Positions 22,401 to 34,260 of a DNA stretch of 64,000 nt are shown one piece after another. The stretch covers positions 22,754,001-22,818,000 of the forward strand of contig CM114271.1 of assembly GCA_050084515.1 (NCBI GenBank), in the 5' to 3' direction. This DNA is from Blasia pusilla (Eukaryota > Marchantiophyta > Marchantiopsida > Blasiales). The position numbers and the translations under genes were made by a program. The notes beneath the pieces are model-generated. The model made no database searches, was not told the origin of the DNA, and saw only the letters and a program-made list of their open reading frames with translations. The number at the start of each line of letters is the position of its first letter. Within the stretch, counting starts at the first letter, position 1.

Positions 22401-22949
22401 CAATTGTATATATGGACCCATATGAAGCCACAAAGCATTGTGACATAAATAACATGTAACAACAAGAAACTGTTAGTGATGAAGAAAAAACTAATAATGA
22501 GCCTCTACTCTTCATGGATGGATGAAATAAGAGAAAATCAAAGTGCAGTAACTCTTGGAAACAATCATGTGCACACAAGAAGATTTGAAAAGAGAGAGAA
22601 AAGTATACAAGAAATGAAAGAACAAATGTAAGAGACATAATGATGCGCATGGAAAAAAGGAGAATACGTAGATAGTTTCCATTTAAACAAAAAAAAATAC
22701 GGACATAGTTACCAATGCCAAGTATATCAAAAAAGATTTGGCGATGATCCTACGCACAAGATTAGATCAAAATTTTCCGAACTGTCACTAAGTACTTGGA
22801 GGATGGGCATTGTCTATTTTCCTACAATTATGTCCCTTCTTTTTAGATTTATCTCTGGCCATAGCACAAAGGACCCTAATGCATCTTTTAGGACCAATTG
22901 TAGTGGATCATCTTCATAGTTTGGCACATGTAACTTGTCATCTCCCATT

Positions 22950-25900
22950 AAAATTTTTTCCAATTCACTCTAACCATATCCAAGGGAATAAGTTTATTAT
23001 GGAAAGTATCTCGGCATGCCAGCCTTGTCACGATACCATAGGCCAAGATCTCCCTACTCCTCTTTGGCTTTGTGAATGAAACCTTGTCCCAAACCTGCAA
23101 TTGATGCAGCAAAAGGTGGAAAATCAGACCAAGTAGATACATTAAAACAATTAGGAAATGGTATGTGTAATGATATGATCACTAACCTTGGTGAATGACC
23201 ATCCTGCTAGTGGAAATTTTCATATGAACTTCAAAACCTCAAAATTTGATATCTGTCCAAAATAATAACAATCATTGCATCAAGGATTCTAATCAAAGAT
23301 GAAAATATGTGAAAGGAATAACTTTATTTTTATTTTTGCGACCGCTTGATCTTAATTTACTCTCATGTCCATCATTGGAGGCCTCGACCACCACCTTTGT
23401 TTTGAGTTTCTTCTTCAAGGAAGGAAATTCCTTGACACCAACTCTTGGAGTAGGATCTCCACTATGAGCCTCCTCAGAATCTAGTAACAATGGAATCAAC
23501 AATATGGGATCAATAATCACTTCTACCAAGCTGCCAACATTACCCCAAAAGCAAAGATGAAAGGAAAAAAAGATTTTAAAAACACAAAAGGACACCTTAC
23601 CCTTTTCCATTGGTACATCTTCTTACATGGAGAAGTAGAAGGTTCAATTGTGCAACCCTTTGTTTTGTTCAATACAGAAATGTGATCGATTTGGGGCTTG
23701 AGTGTCTCCACCTAACTCATATCCATTTTGTATGTTCTCCAGCCAGGTACATTGTCAAAGCATACAAAGATAAGCATAACTTGCTTGGTGCCTACTATGT
23801 ATGGCATTTATTTTGTTTTCATGCTGCATGCTCTACAAAGTAAAATGTACCCATACTAAACCTCCATGCATGAAAACTCGGCTCAAGAAAGGGCTAAAAT
23901 AGGTACATAAAATTTTAGTTTTCAAACAATATACAAATGTCACCAATAATTGGTTAGGAACTTATTGTTCTTTTTTCATTTGGTGTGGTGGAAATTGGAG
24001 GATTATTATTCCCAATTTTTGAGAAATTGGGTTCCTTCCGTGTGAGTTGACCAACCATCTCCATCAGAGTACAAAGTTGTTCGTGTACTAGTGATAGCTC
24101 TTGTCCCCACCGTTCCTCTTCTTTTGCTAGCTTGGATGTCACATCTTTAATTTTCCACTGTAGATGCAAGTTTCACAATGCGTGGCTTCTGTGAGCAAAC
24201 AACCAATTGAGTGAGTAAAGCACAGGAACAAATCCAGGGAACCATGATGGTGGCAAAGAGGGAAAATAAGGGGGATTCAAACACTCCAATCAAAAGGAAA
24301 ATACATTATCTTACATCTCCAGATGCCTCTCCTTGTTGCCCTAATCGTCTTGTGCGATTCATTGCCTCCACTTGGGACCATGCAAGTTTCAACCTTGGAC
24401 TTGGTTGATTCAGAAGACCAATAGTCTACCAATCGCGTCCATTCAGGCTCTCAAGCATCAACGTGGCATGGCACCGCACGATGATCTCCTTGGTTAATCC
24501 AATAAGTCTTGAACATAAAACGTTCAGTCTTCAACAAGGAAGTGATCTTCTTCCTTAAGCACTCTTGAGATAAATTTGTTGCTCCTACATATTCCCATGC
24601 CTCATCCATGTGATTTCTTATTGCGGCCATCCCAATAGGATCTTGTTTATCTATTTTGACACAAGATATATCCAAGAAACATAGTGCCCATACCTTCACA
24701 TCTGCCAACCAACACTCATATCGAGGAGCGTCTGGATTTTCCCATCGTGTTTCAAGTAACTCACACTTAGGTTTCATGTTGTGGTCCAATTGCTGCTTGG
24801 ATTCTTTGTTCCAAATATCACGCTTAGTTCGACGAGAGCCTACTTTAGATTTCTTTGGCTCAAGATTTGTAAAAGACAAGTATAAGAGCTCACTCAATAG
24901 TTACAATGTTACATACAGTTAATAGTAAGAAGAATGAGAAATCACAATGAACAACAATATGCAATTCAATAGAAAAGTAAAGCAGGTGGAATAATGGCAT
25001 AATTTACATACCACTACTCTTTTCTGTGGTCAATAAATGATTAGACATCAGACATGATTGACTCCTACTCATGGGTCCAGAATAACATCCAATCCCAGGA
25101 TCAACATGGGTATTTGATGGAAATGGTGTTGTGGATAAACCCTTTACAGCAGGTCCACCTTGGGAAGAACATGGGAAACTACTACTATTCATACCATTTT
25201 GACCATGCATTGGAAATTATGGTTGCCCCCCTACGTCAGGTTGAGTCCATGATTGCTGCATGTTTGAAGTATGAGCCTATACTTGTAAAAAACATTCTCC
25301 AATGAAGTAAAATTAAGATCAATCAAGAAGTTAAGCCCCCAATTCACAAAGCTTCATGAAACCTAATGAACACAAAGGATGATTCTATAATTTTCCTATG
25401 AAATATTTTGATCAAACTATATGCTTACTTCTCCATCCTTCAAATAACTAAATGAATAAGACTTACCGTTGGCCAAGTTGGTTGGGCTTGGTGGGTTGGT
25501 GTGTTAGCACCCCATGGTTTTTGGTTTGATATATTTAGCATATTTAATAGTCCTTGCACCATACCAGGCAGTTGCTGCTGGTTGTACCAACTAGCAGCTG
25601 GGGGATTCCATGGTGACCAAACCTGGGATGGATGCCCTGCCAAGATGTTGTTGCTTCCAAGGGAAACATTTTGGATTGGAGGTACTTGACTTTCAGAGAC
25701 AGGTGGAGAAGAAGAATCTCCAATAGAACAGTTTTTTTATGAGATCCACCAACATGTACATCTGTTTGTTTCCAAAGTGGCACCTGCGAAATATTTTTTC
25801 ACCAAAACCTGCATTGTAAGCATATATTGTGTTAAATTTTCTCTTAAAACATACAAGGATAGTTGAGAGTAGTTCTTACTTTAGTTGGCAAGGGTGCATC

Positions 25901-27391
25901 CTTATGGCTACTGGACTCCATATCTTCCATATCATGATGGTACGGTAATCGAGATCAAAAACCAATGAGTGATTATGAGAAGCGTCTATTCCTATTGATT
26001 TGGAGTCTTTCCTTTTAGTAAGCCTCTTGCTTCTCCTTAACGCTTGCTTTGTGGTAGGCAAGGGAGGTAAAAAGTGTTTCTTCCCCTCCACTAGTGGCTT
26101 CTTACTTTTGAACCTGTAATTCAAATGTAATTGTGATACAAAAAATAACCGAAGACTCAACTCAAAATACGTGCAGAAATTTTGACCATACTCTAAAGAC
26201 ATAAAAGAACTCAACCATTAACCAGACAAAAGTTTCAAGGATTGAGGATAGCTCACAACTCTACAATGAAATCCCTAGAGAGCTCTTTCTCTTTTACTTT
26301 TAAAGCCATGATGTTTGGTTCTTGTTGCTGCTCATATTCATTCACTGCCTCAAATTCCTCTTCTGAATTCTCTGTCTCGCAAGAGTCAAGCTCCTCCACT
26401 AACAATTAGGTATTTGTATCATTCCTTACACATGCTGAAAGATCATTAGTAAATTCAGATTTACCAAATAAACTAGAAGTAGAAGGATATTGTGGGTTAG
26501 GTACTAAATGAACCAAATTTGGTTCATTTAGATTATCATTCTTAGTAGTCAATTCAAAGGGTTCAATCTCAGTTCCATCCTCTAAGGCTAGATCAATCTT
26601 AACTAGAGCCTCATCACTATTAGTGAGGCTCTCAAGGGCTTCCTCAGTTTTATTGCTTCTCGAAAAACAATATATTTCTTTCGGAATTCCAACCCTTTCT
26701 ATCTGTGAAGCATTCTCAAGTGGTGTTTTTACACATAACACCTCACGTACTTCTTCACAATCAGGTATCAGCAAAACCACACATGCATCCCTCACTAACC
26801 CATCATTCAACTCACTACCAGAATTAGTAAGAGATGTGCAGATTTTTGAACCCGTAAATGGTTGGGCCTTTGGCCATGGATGCTCCTCCAAGGTCTTTTT
26901 ACACTCACCCTCCCCCATTTGATCTTCATCCCCACCCTCATCAACAACCAAACTTACTACCCTAATGCAATTTTTGGATTCTTGGCCCTACCTTGCATGA
27001 TCCTTGCATTCCACAGAGGCAACTTTAGTTTCAATAGACTCATGTAAGCAAGGCCTCAAATCTTGCCCTCATCTGCAGAACTTGTATATAGATTCCAATC
27101 TGAATCTGGGACGTCATCATAAGTAGCCATCTTGAGAACTTCTAATGAGCTTCTCCTCCTCATCCTCCTTCGTTTTATGAGCCATAGTTGATGCTCTCTC
27201 CCATCACCAAACTCACCTTTTGCATCACATAGGCCCTTGGTTTCAAGTATTTCCTCAAGGTCTCCTCTTTGTCGTGGTACTTTGGGAATGGCTATAGACA
27301 CTACCCCAATAGTCGAAGGAGCCTCATCCACACAGGGTGCAAGTACTAGACCACATGGATCCAAGTCAATCACGAGATTATCATGCCTCAT
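22950..27391 (-). pseudogene. TnpA/Ptta-type (En/Spm) CACTA gene, multi-exon, broken
   Basis: Exons read on the minus strand. 27391-26260 is acidic, with a frameshift near 27060 and stops at 26988-26990 (TAG) and 26406-26408 (TAA). Then 26113-25880 (basic, LRRSKRLTKRK), 25783-25467 (SPWNPPAASWYNQQQLPG) and 25276-25012 (Gln/Gly/Asn-rich, one TAA). Next is about 24870-24315, which carries RRTKRDIWNKES, a Trp-rich block and, after one TGA, EPEWTRLVDYWSSE. Smaller exons follow to 22950, including the coiled-coil LAKEEERWGQELSLVHEQL and VWDKVSFTKPKRSREILAYG. Donors GTAAGA, GTAAGT and GTATGT are intact at several exons. EPEWTRLVDYW fits the plant Ptta/En/Spm transposase family (Pfam Transposase_24). 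A one-base change in an A7 run near 25733 shifts the 25783 exon. Confidence 0.65.
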
Positions 27392-27520
27392 TTATGTATA
27401 CTATTTATGTGTAGAGGTTGCATAACTAATTGTAAACCCAAAACACCTCACCTGGTGAGGTCACATTGCTCAGTTGCCACATTCCTCATGCATTAGAAGA
27501 AATGGGTGGTTTTTTTTATT

Positions 27521-27621
27521 AGGATTTATATGACTCATTGAAAGAATGACTCAAATTATGGCTTACTTGGTTTAGTCATAACATTTAAGGTTCCTACAAC
27601 TCACCTAGTCATATAAATCCT
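27521..27621. repeat. Inverted repeat, 15-bp perfect arms
   Basis: AGGATTTATATGACT (27521-27535) is the exact complement of AGTCATATAAATCCT (27607-27621), with 71 bp between, which also contains GACTCA and TAGTCATA. It contains the CACTA subterminal motif but lies deep inside the element, just upstream of the Ptta-type gene. It may be a regulatory site for that gene or a small nested element. Confidence 0.5.
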
Positions 27622-28355
27622 AGTCTATTGGAGTTCTCTAGCTTTGGTCATGACTACATGCACTCACTAACCCTACCCAATAATATTTGGAAAGTTTGCA
27701 ATAATTTACTATGTCAATATTAGTATATATCGATCAGTAAAATATATGCAAATTACATCAAATATTGTCCGTGAATGCTCCAATAACAAAACTTGGAACA
27801 ACCATGAACAAGAAAAATCAATATGCTAACCTAGATAACGGAAATACCTTTAGTATCAGGGTTATCTAGTGGCAAAAAATATTCTCCCTTATCAAGTTCA
27901 ACTATTTATGGAGAAAAAAAAACTTCAGAGAGAGAGAGAGAGATGAAGGGAGGAATGAGATTGTGAGGGTATACCAAAAATGAGCAAGTTTATATAGGGG
28001 AGGATGGAAGGAAGAGAATTAACCCTTCTAACTCCCCAAATCATCTACCCCCACTTACAATTGATTACTAAACCATCTCCATTAATTTTCTTTAATAAAC
28101 CTATTTTTATTCTCCTATTAATTTCCTTCTTGACCTAGTTTAAATTTCCAATAGACTTATTTTGCAATACAACCACCCTATTCAAATCTATTTTAATATT
28201 TTCATTCCCTTCCCCACCACTAGGATCCCAAATTCATCAATTACTCTCATTTCTAACTAATATATATTTTCCTACAACAACCCTATTCCAACCTCTCAAA
28301 CCGTAAATCACCCAAATCATAATAGTGACAGAATTTATTTAATACCTCACTAAAA

Positions 28356-29396
28356 TCACAGGGCCTGCCCATAACCCTTGGCCCGCACGGCCCGCAAGGA
28401 GCCCGTGCACGACCTCGCCCCCTAGCCCACATGCGGGCTCAAAGGCCCGCAAGCAGTCGGCACATGGGCTCTCAAGCCCGTAGACAAGCTCATCCGCCCG
28501 CATGCAAGCCCACTCCCTAGACCGCACGTGGACTCTAGGGCCCATGCAGAGCCTGCACTACGGGCCTTGGATTCCACGTGCAGGCTCTAGGGCCCGCATA
28601 CGAGCCCGTGCCCGTAAGCAGCCCGCACCCTAACGCGCAATGAGCCCGCGTGAGGGCTCGGCGACCTGCGACATAGCCCGAAGGCGGGCTCCAAGGTCCG
28701 CAACTAGCCTGTGCGCGGGCTCAAGGCCCGCATGCAAGCCCGCGCCGGGCTCCCATGCCCAAAATCAGCCCGCGACCTAGCTTGCAGCGGGCTCCAAGAC
28801 CCGCAATGAGCCCATGCACGGGCTTGGCGGCCCGTATGCGATCCCGTGCCCTAGGCTGCACCCTAGCCCGCAACAAATGCATGACCTAACCCGTAGGTGG
28901 GCTCCAAGGCTTGCAACAAGCCCGCGCACGGGCTTGGCAACCCACAAGCAGCCCGGACATGGGTTTCAGGGCCCACACCCTAGCCCGCATGCTGGCTCCA
29001 AGGCCCGCACCTTGCCCGCGCACGGGCTCGACCATCTGCAAGCAGCCCAGACACGGGCTTCAAGGCCTGTACCCTAGCCCGCATGCAGGCTCCAAGGCCC
29101 GCAAATAGCCCGCGCGCAGGCTTGGCGGCCCACAAGCATCCCGGATGCGGGCTTCACGGCCCGCACCCTAGCCCGCACGTTGCACTTGCTTGTAGCCCGC
29201 GTCACAACTTAGGCCCGCACCCTGGCCCACACCCTTCATCGGAGCCCGTATCGATGGCCTGCAAGTGGAGCCCGCGCAATCGATCTGGGCGCCACAACCT
29301 ATGCTCGCACCCGGTGTTCCATGTCCGTGGTCATGAGTGGACATGTCCGTCCCATGGATGGACTTGTCCGTTTCCGTGCAACCTTGCACACAAAGC
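28356..29396. mobile_element. hAT-like GC-rich element, copy 5, left end unclear
   Basis: The right end, GTTTCCGTGCAACCTTG at 29396, follows GGACATGTCCGTCCCATGG and is typical of the family. The core is about 1 kb of tandem GCCCGCA / GGGCTC words. The left limit is where AT-rich DNA gives way to CAGGGCCTGCCC near 28356; no terminal repeat or convincing target duplication is found there, so a deletion is likely. It abuts a PHD-finger exon at its right end. Confidence 0.65.
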
Positions 29397-29742
29397 CCCG
29401 ATTCCTCACTCTTTGCAAAAGTTCCTTGTATACCACACTTGGCACACTTGGCCGTCTTCTTCACACAGTCCGGGCAAAACCAGCTCCCTTCGTGGTTAGG
29501 TGGAAGATCTATCCTAGGACAAGCATTTTCTATAGCCCTGGCTGATCTTGCAGTTGCGTGGAAATGTCTAGCACATGGCCCGTCGCAAACAACCAACTCC
29601 TCCCCATCCTCACAGATTGCACAAATGTGGGTTTCCTTTTGATGAATCTGAAGTAAATTGTATGGCGCTAAACAACTCATCTTGGGGGCTTTCTTGGCCT
29701 GTAGCTTTGGACGCGCCATCCTTGGACTCTCCTGAAAGTTAT
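29397..29742 (-). pseudogene. PHD-finger protein exon (EDM2-like), captured fragment
   Basis: Reading starts after a good splice acceptor (TTTTGTATACAG, minus strand, boundary at 29742/29743). The exon encodes ETHICAICEDGEELVVCDGPC, then RHFHATARS, and WFCPDCVKKTAKCAKCG. These are the Cys/His ligands of a PHD zinc finger followed by a second CxxC. The FHAT feature, without a Cys three residues after the His, resembles the finger of plant ENHANCED DOWNY MILDEW 2-like chromatin proteins. The frame is cut at SEESGLCV, where the GC-rich element begins. No other PHD-gene exon is recognisable nearby. As it lies inside the CACTA element, capture of a host exon is the simplest reading. Confidence 0.7.
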
Positions 29743-29752
29743 CTGTATACAA

Positions 29753-31925
29753 AACAAAACAAAAGTCAATTGTAGTGCAAGACGAAGCTCATGGAAGAAA
29801 GAGGTGAGGGAAAGATTACATCACTAGTAATGAATTGTGTGTGAATAATAGTATCTTTCAAAGAGGAAAAATCTTGGTCTCTAGTGTATACATTTGTACG
29901 ATGATAATACGACGAAGCACCTCAAAGTGTGGGAACGTATGAATGACCAAGTACTAGTACGCAGTCTGTGACAATATCATCAAGAAATAATCACGACAAA
30001 CACCCAAAATTAGTTATTCTGCACACACAATTTACATCGTCCTATTTACTATTTTATCGTTATGTCATATGTATCTTGGGGCAGACTACTTAAATTCTTA
30101 TTTGTGGTGTAACCACGAACTGTCTTCGGATTTTCGGATTGTTTGCCATTTAATTTTTGGTGTTTGAGAGGTGAACAATAATGACACTCAAAAATATGAA
30201 CACCATATTCATAACAACACCTTGCACTATCGATTCATCATGCATTTTATTATGTCATTCCCATACTTGTCCAAATATTAACATCACATTTGTTTTGAGT
30301 TCATAATTATAGTGTCCAATTTATGAGTGTGTTTGGACTAAGCCTCTTTTGAGTTTGTCTACAAAATTACTCTAGGGAAAATGTAGGAGGAAGAAAGTCG
30401 AAAAAAATCTCTCTCCTTTGAGGGTGAAACCACTAGGCTCATCATGCAATGCAAGGGACCTATCCTGTGATGGCCATGCACAATCACCACTACACCATGG
30501 GCAGAATGTGTGATCACGCAGAATGTTGCCATCACATAATGTGCGCCCGGTTAGGCATGTTGTGCTAGGCCTCGTGTCAATGTTGGTAGTACAAAGGAAC
30601 TCAATTGAGGACAAAAGTTCTCAATGGAGAAAAACATATTACCCTCAATGCATATCGTGCTAATGGCTCCGATCAGGGACAACTCTCTTGAGTTGCACAG
30701 ATGGGGCTCGAATGGAAGCGCCCATCACCAGAAGAGTGAATCCAAAAGCCTACATTGTGGCAAATGTGAAGTACCATAGTGTCGACAACACCCAACCGAA
30801 TGTAACATCTGATAGACTCTAGCTTCCCATCATACTCACCCCATATCAACCATCTTAAAGAAAAGTAACATGTACGAGGCGTGCTAACTTCATAGACACA
30901 AAATACTCCAACGTCATGATCGTGCACAATAGCCCTGTTGTAGACAATGTCTGAAGGGAGTGTTGCAATGTGGTGCATGGTAGCCACATGACCTTGCTAA
31001 ATAACAAGGGTAGATTACTAAACATTAAAGAACTTCAATGCTGACAACACTTTCACAATTCAGACAGGGCTAACAAAAGCTTTTAAATGTAGACGCACCA
31101 ATCTGTCCATATGTGCACTGCCCCTCTATCTCTTCTCTGTCCACTCCTCTTCCCCAACTTCTTATATAACATGTCCACTTGTTAAATCCTGCACAAACGT
31201 AAGATATCATGGCTCTGAAAAATGAGAGTGTCTCCCTTCTCTAATATGGTACCTTCTGCGCTTCATCTTCTCTCTATATCGATCCTAGTCTAAAGTCGTG
31301 TCCAAGTAGGGCAGCAGGTCAAAGGCAGAAAGGAAGAAGGTGGGAGTGAAGAGTGAAGGAAGGAAATACCCAATCAAAACACTAAAGAGCCATGGGCGGC
31401 CTTGGCGCAGTAGGTCAAAGGAGATGAGGTGAGAAGGAAGGCAGGAGTAAGAGACAAGAGACAAGAGCCCAATACTCAATCAGTGACAAAAAATTTTAAA
31501 TCAAAAAAGGGCCTTAGGCAGCCTTGGCGCATCAGATTGAAGGCGAGAGTGAGAGAGAAGCTCAAAGCACACTTGGTTGATTCGAGCTAATTTCAAGTAA
31601 ATCAGCTCCAGCAAGATTTAGAAAAGAGTAGTTCTTGAGAAATCAATTCCACTCATGCTGCTAAAACCGAACAAACCTTTCATGAGCCTAGGGGAACATC
31701 ATAGAGAAGCGCATTCATCTGCAACAGTAGGTATAACACCCTTTTAAACCACTTGAACGGTTCCGATCTGCCTTTTCCATTTCCAATTTTGATTTAAAAA
31801 TACCAATCACCCGAACCATCTTGTATTTTTTACTCCCTTGAAAAAACTCACCTTGCCTCTAATCCTAATTTCTCTGGTAATATCGATATTTTTTATTTAA
31901 TATTCTCCAATTAATATTTTCTACC
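29753..31925. other. Interior of the CACTA element, no gene recognised
   Basis: AT-rich DNA with a few minus-strand frames (30987-30673, 30614-30372), including WLIWGEYDGKLESIRCYIR and HTFCPWCSGDCAWPSQD, which I do not recognise. They could be decayed exons of captured or element genes. Confidence 0.4.
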
Positions 31926-31929
31926 ACAC

Positions 31930-32560
31930 ATGTGTGAGAAAATGACTCACATTACTAAATGAGTCACGGGATATGACTTGTCTTTGTACACTTCTGTCGC
32001 ATACCTCTTGATTAGACAGACTTTCTTCTTCTTGCCTCATTTTTTTGTATATGTAGCTACTACTAAGACAAACCCACATATTAGAGAATCGGAAACTCGA
32101 ATAAAAGTAGCTACAAAGATATTTTGGACTATAAGACAAAAGGTTGTAGTACCTAGGTACGAAAAGAAATCAATTCATGTCCATAAGAACCAGAGGCCCT
32201 TTCAATTCCTACTTCATCATCTGTTCATGACTTCCATAGTCATATTTTGTGGAAATGCCACGTAGGAGCCCAAAGACCATTTTTAGGGCAGTCATGCAAT
32301 ACTCCTTGGCTAGTCTTTCATGACTCCTCTAAAAATCCATGACTAAGAATTCATGATTTGCGACTAGTACTTGATTTTTAATCAGATTAAAATTTTTAAT
32401 TATCCATTTTAATTCCACGTCATACAATTTCCTCAACCCATGACTCATTACATGACTCAAATAATTTATTTATGACTCTATGAGTCCTCAAGACTGGTTG
32501 AGTCATGACATATTCATGCTTGTTTGAAATAGAGTCATTTTAATTATGTAGTCATGAGGC
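31930..32560. repeat. Right subterminal ATGACT/AGTCAT repeats of the CACTA element
   Basis: The motif is dense in both orientations (GAGTCATGACATATTCATG, CATGACTCAAATAA and others) up to about 40 bp from the right end. It matches the left subterminal array and supports the element's boundaries. Confidence 0.7.
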
Positions 32561-32699
32561 GTTGAGGCACCAAAATGCTTATTTTCTTCGAGTGAATATA
32601 GTTGCAATTGAAGATCTTGGTTGATATGTGGAAAAAACAAATAAATGGAGGAGGGAAAACATTCTTCAACCTATGAGATGGGAGAATGAAGACATAAGA

Positions 32700-34260
32700 C
32701 CATTGCGTGCATCTATAGGTTACCTTTAGAAGTCTTCTATTCCATCTCTTGCAAATATACGATCTTGATCAAAACCTTTATGTACTTTTGATGAGCATGT
32801 TTCCAAATACCTTGCAACCTTTCATGGAAAATGGAAGTTCCAAACAAAGGCTAAAAAATGAAAAAGTCTTCTTATACCTTTGTAATAAGATTTCCTAAGG
32901 AAAACAGACTTGTGTAATTAGCACCTTGTCCAAGTAGATGCTATTGATTTAAAAATTTGTGTATTCATTTATTAGAGTGTTTCCAAACACCTAGAAAAAT
33001 ATAAAGGAAAATGGAAGTTCAACCCAAAACCAAAAAATTAAAATATCTTTCTAAACCTTTGCGATAATATCTAGTACGGAGAAAGGACTAGTGGATTTTC
33101 CCTCTTTCCGAGGTACATAGTCTTAATTTAGAACTTTATGTACTTGTTGATTTGATTGTTTCCAATCATCTAAATTTTTTTTTATGGAAAATGGAAGTTT
33201 GAACCAAATGCAAAAAAATGAAAAGTTCATTCTAAACAATAAGATGTCCTAAGGAAAGAGACTTGAGAATAGGCATTGAAACATCATGTACTTTTTGAAT
33301 AAAGTGTGCCCCGAACATTGAAAATTTTCATCAAAAATTGGAAATTCAACCCAAAGCCTACATAAGCTATGGTTTTCTGTTTTTAACTCTTCCTTTCTAA
33401 AGAAAAAATTCATTTTATTTTCTTTTATCAAGGTTATTCTAGACCTACGCAATAAAATCTAGTAAGGAAAAATAACTTGTGTATTTTCCATCTTTTTTAG
33501 GCATATGATCTTCATACGAACTTTATGTGCTTGTTAATTAAATTTGTTCCAAATACCTTGAAAAACTTCATAGCAAAAGGAGTTTCCTAAAAATAAAGAG
33601 GTCATTCTAGATCTGCACAATAAGATCTAGTAAGGAAAAAAGACTACTATATTTTTCATCTTTCCCGAGTATATGATCTTAACCTAAAAGTTTGTGTACT
33701 TGCTTATTAGAGTGTTTTCGAATATGATAAAAAAATTCATGGTAAATTCTAGACCTATGCAATAAGATCTAACTAAGGGAAAAAAAAAAAAGAGGCTTGT
33801 GTATTTTTCATCTTTTAGATGTTTATAATCTTGAAGTGAATGTTTTTGTATTTATTGTACTCGGGCTCGAGGTGGGCAAGCACAGGCCCTGAGCGCGCGA
33901 CCATGTCCGCAAGGCGGGCTTCGGGCCTGCAACAATTAGTCCAGCGAACTAAATTTGTCCAGCAGACGAAATCTTCCAGGCCTTGAGCCCACACCCAGGG
34001 CTCACATGGCGGGCGCGGTGTGGGCCTTGGGTGTGGCCTCTGGACAAACCTCGAGTCGTGCTCGCCCAACCCGCCCTAGCCTGCACCTGCACGTCCCCAA
34101 CCCTCCATGTGGGCCACGGAACGGGTGCGGACTCTGTCAGCCCGAGTCTAGGTGGCGGGCTCCGAGGCGTGCTTCGAGCGGGCTCAGGAGTGGGTCAGGA
34201 CATGCCCGTTTCCGGCAACCTTCATTTTTAGACCTACACAATTAGATCTACTAAGGAAAA
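32700..34260. repeat. Satellite-like tandem repeat, about 175-bp period
   Basis: AATAAGATCTAGTAAGGAAAA-type words recur at about 32885, 33066, 33237, 33446, 33620, 33758 and 34237, mostly 140-210 bp apart. Each is followed by GTGTATTTTCCATCTTT, then a TATGATCTT motif and TTTATGTACTTG. The last gap is wide because a hAT-like element (33858-34223) is inserted in a unit. Confidence 0.75.
33858..34223. mobile_element. hAT-like non-autonomous element, copy 6, in the satellite
   Basis: The right end is GTTTCCGGCAACCTTC. The left end (TACTCGGGCTCGAGG) has lost the terminal repeat or decayed. The flanks ATTTATTG (33850-33857) and ATTTTTAG (34224-34231) agree at six of eight positions. The core has GGGCTC/GCCCGC words and a phrase with TTTGTCCAGCAGACGAAAT, which also occurs in altered form in the copies at 43.4 and 44.1 kb. 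Confidence 0.6.

Larger units (their letters stand above)
21198..32594. mobile_element. CACTA (En/Spm) DNA transposon, 11.4 kb, non-functional
   Basis: The left end CACTAGAAGGAAATGAAGAT is an inverted match (15 of 20) to the right end, whose reverse complement is CACTCGAAGAAAATAAGCAT. Both ends are flanked by AAT (21195-21197 and 32595-32597), the 3-bp duplication typical of CACTA elements. About 1.2 kb inside the left end and 0.65 kb inside the right end are packed with the short motif ATGACT/AGTCAT in both orientations, like the subterminal repeats that bind TnpA. Inside are a broken Ptta-type gene (minus, 22950-27391), a GC-rich insertion (28356-29396) and a PHD-finger gene fragment. No TnpD/TNP2 transposase is recognisable, so it would need help in trans. 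Confidence 0.75.

Noticed and set aside
28340-28366. Target duplication for the 29396-ended element
   Set aside because: The right flank CACACAAA matches the left candidates (e.g. CACTAAAA) at six of eight or fewer with transversions; the left end lacks the terminal repeat.
32700-34260. CRISPR-like array
   Set aside because: Units of 175 bp are diverged along their whole length with no constant repeat/variable spacer pattern; the genome is eukaryotic.
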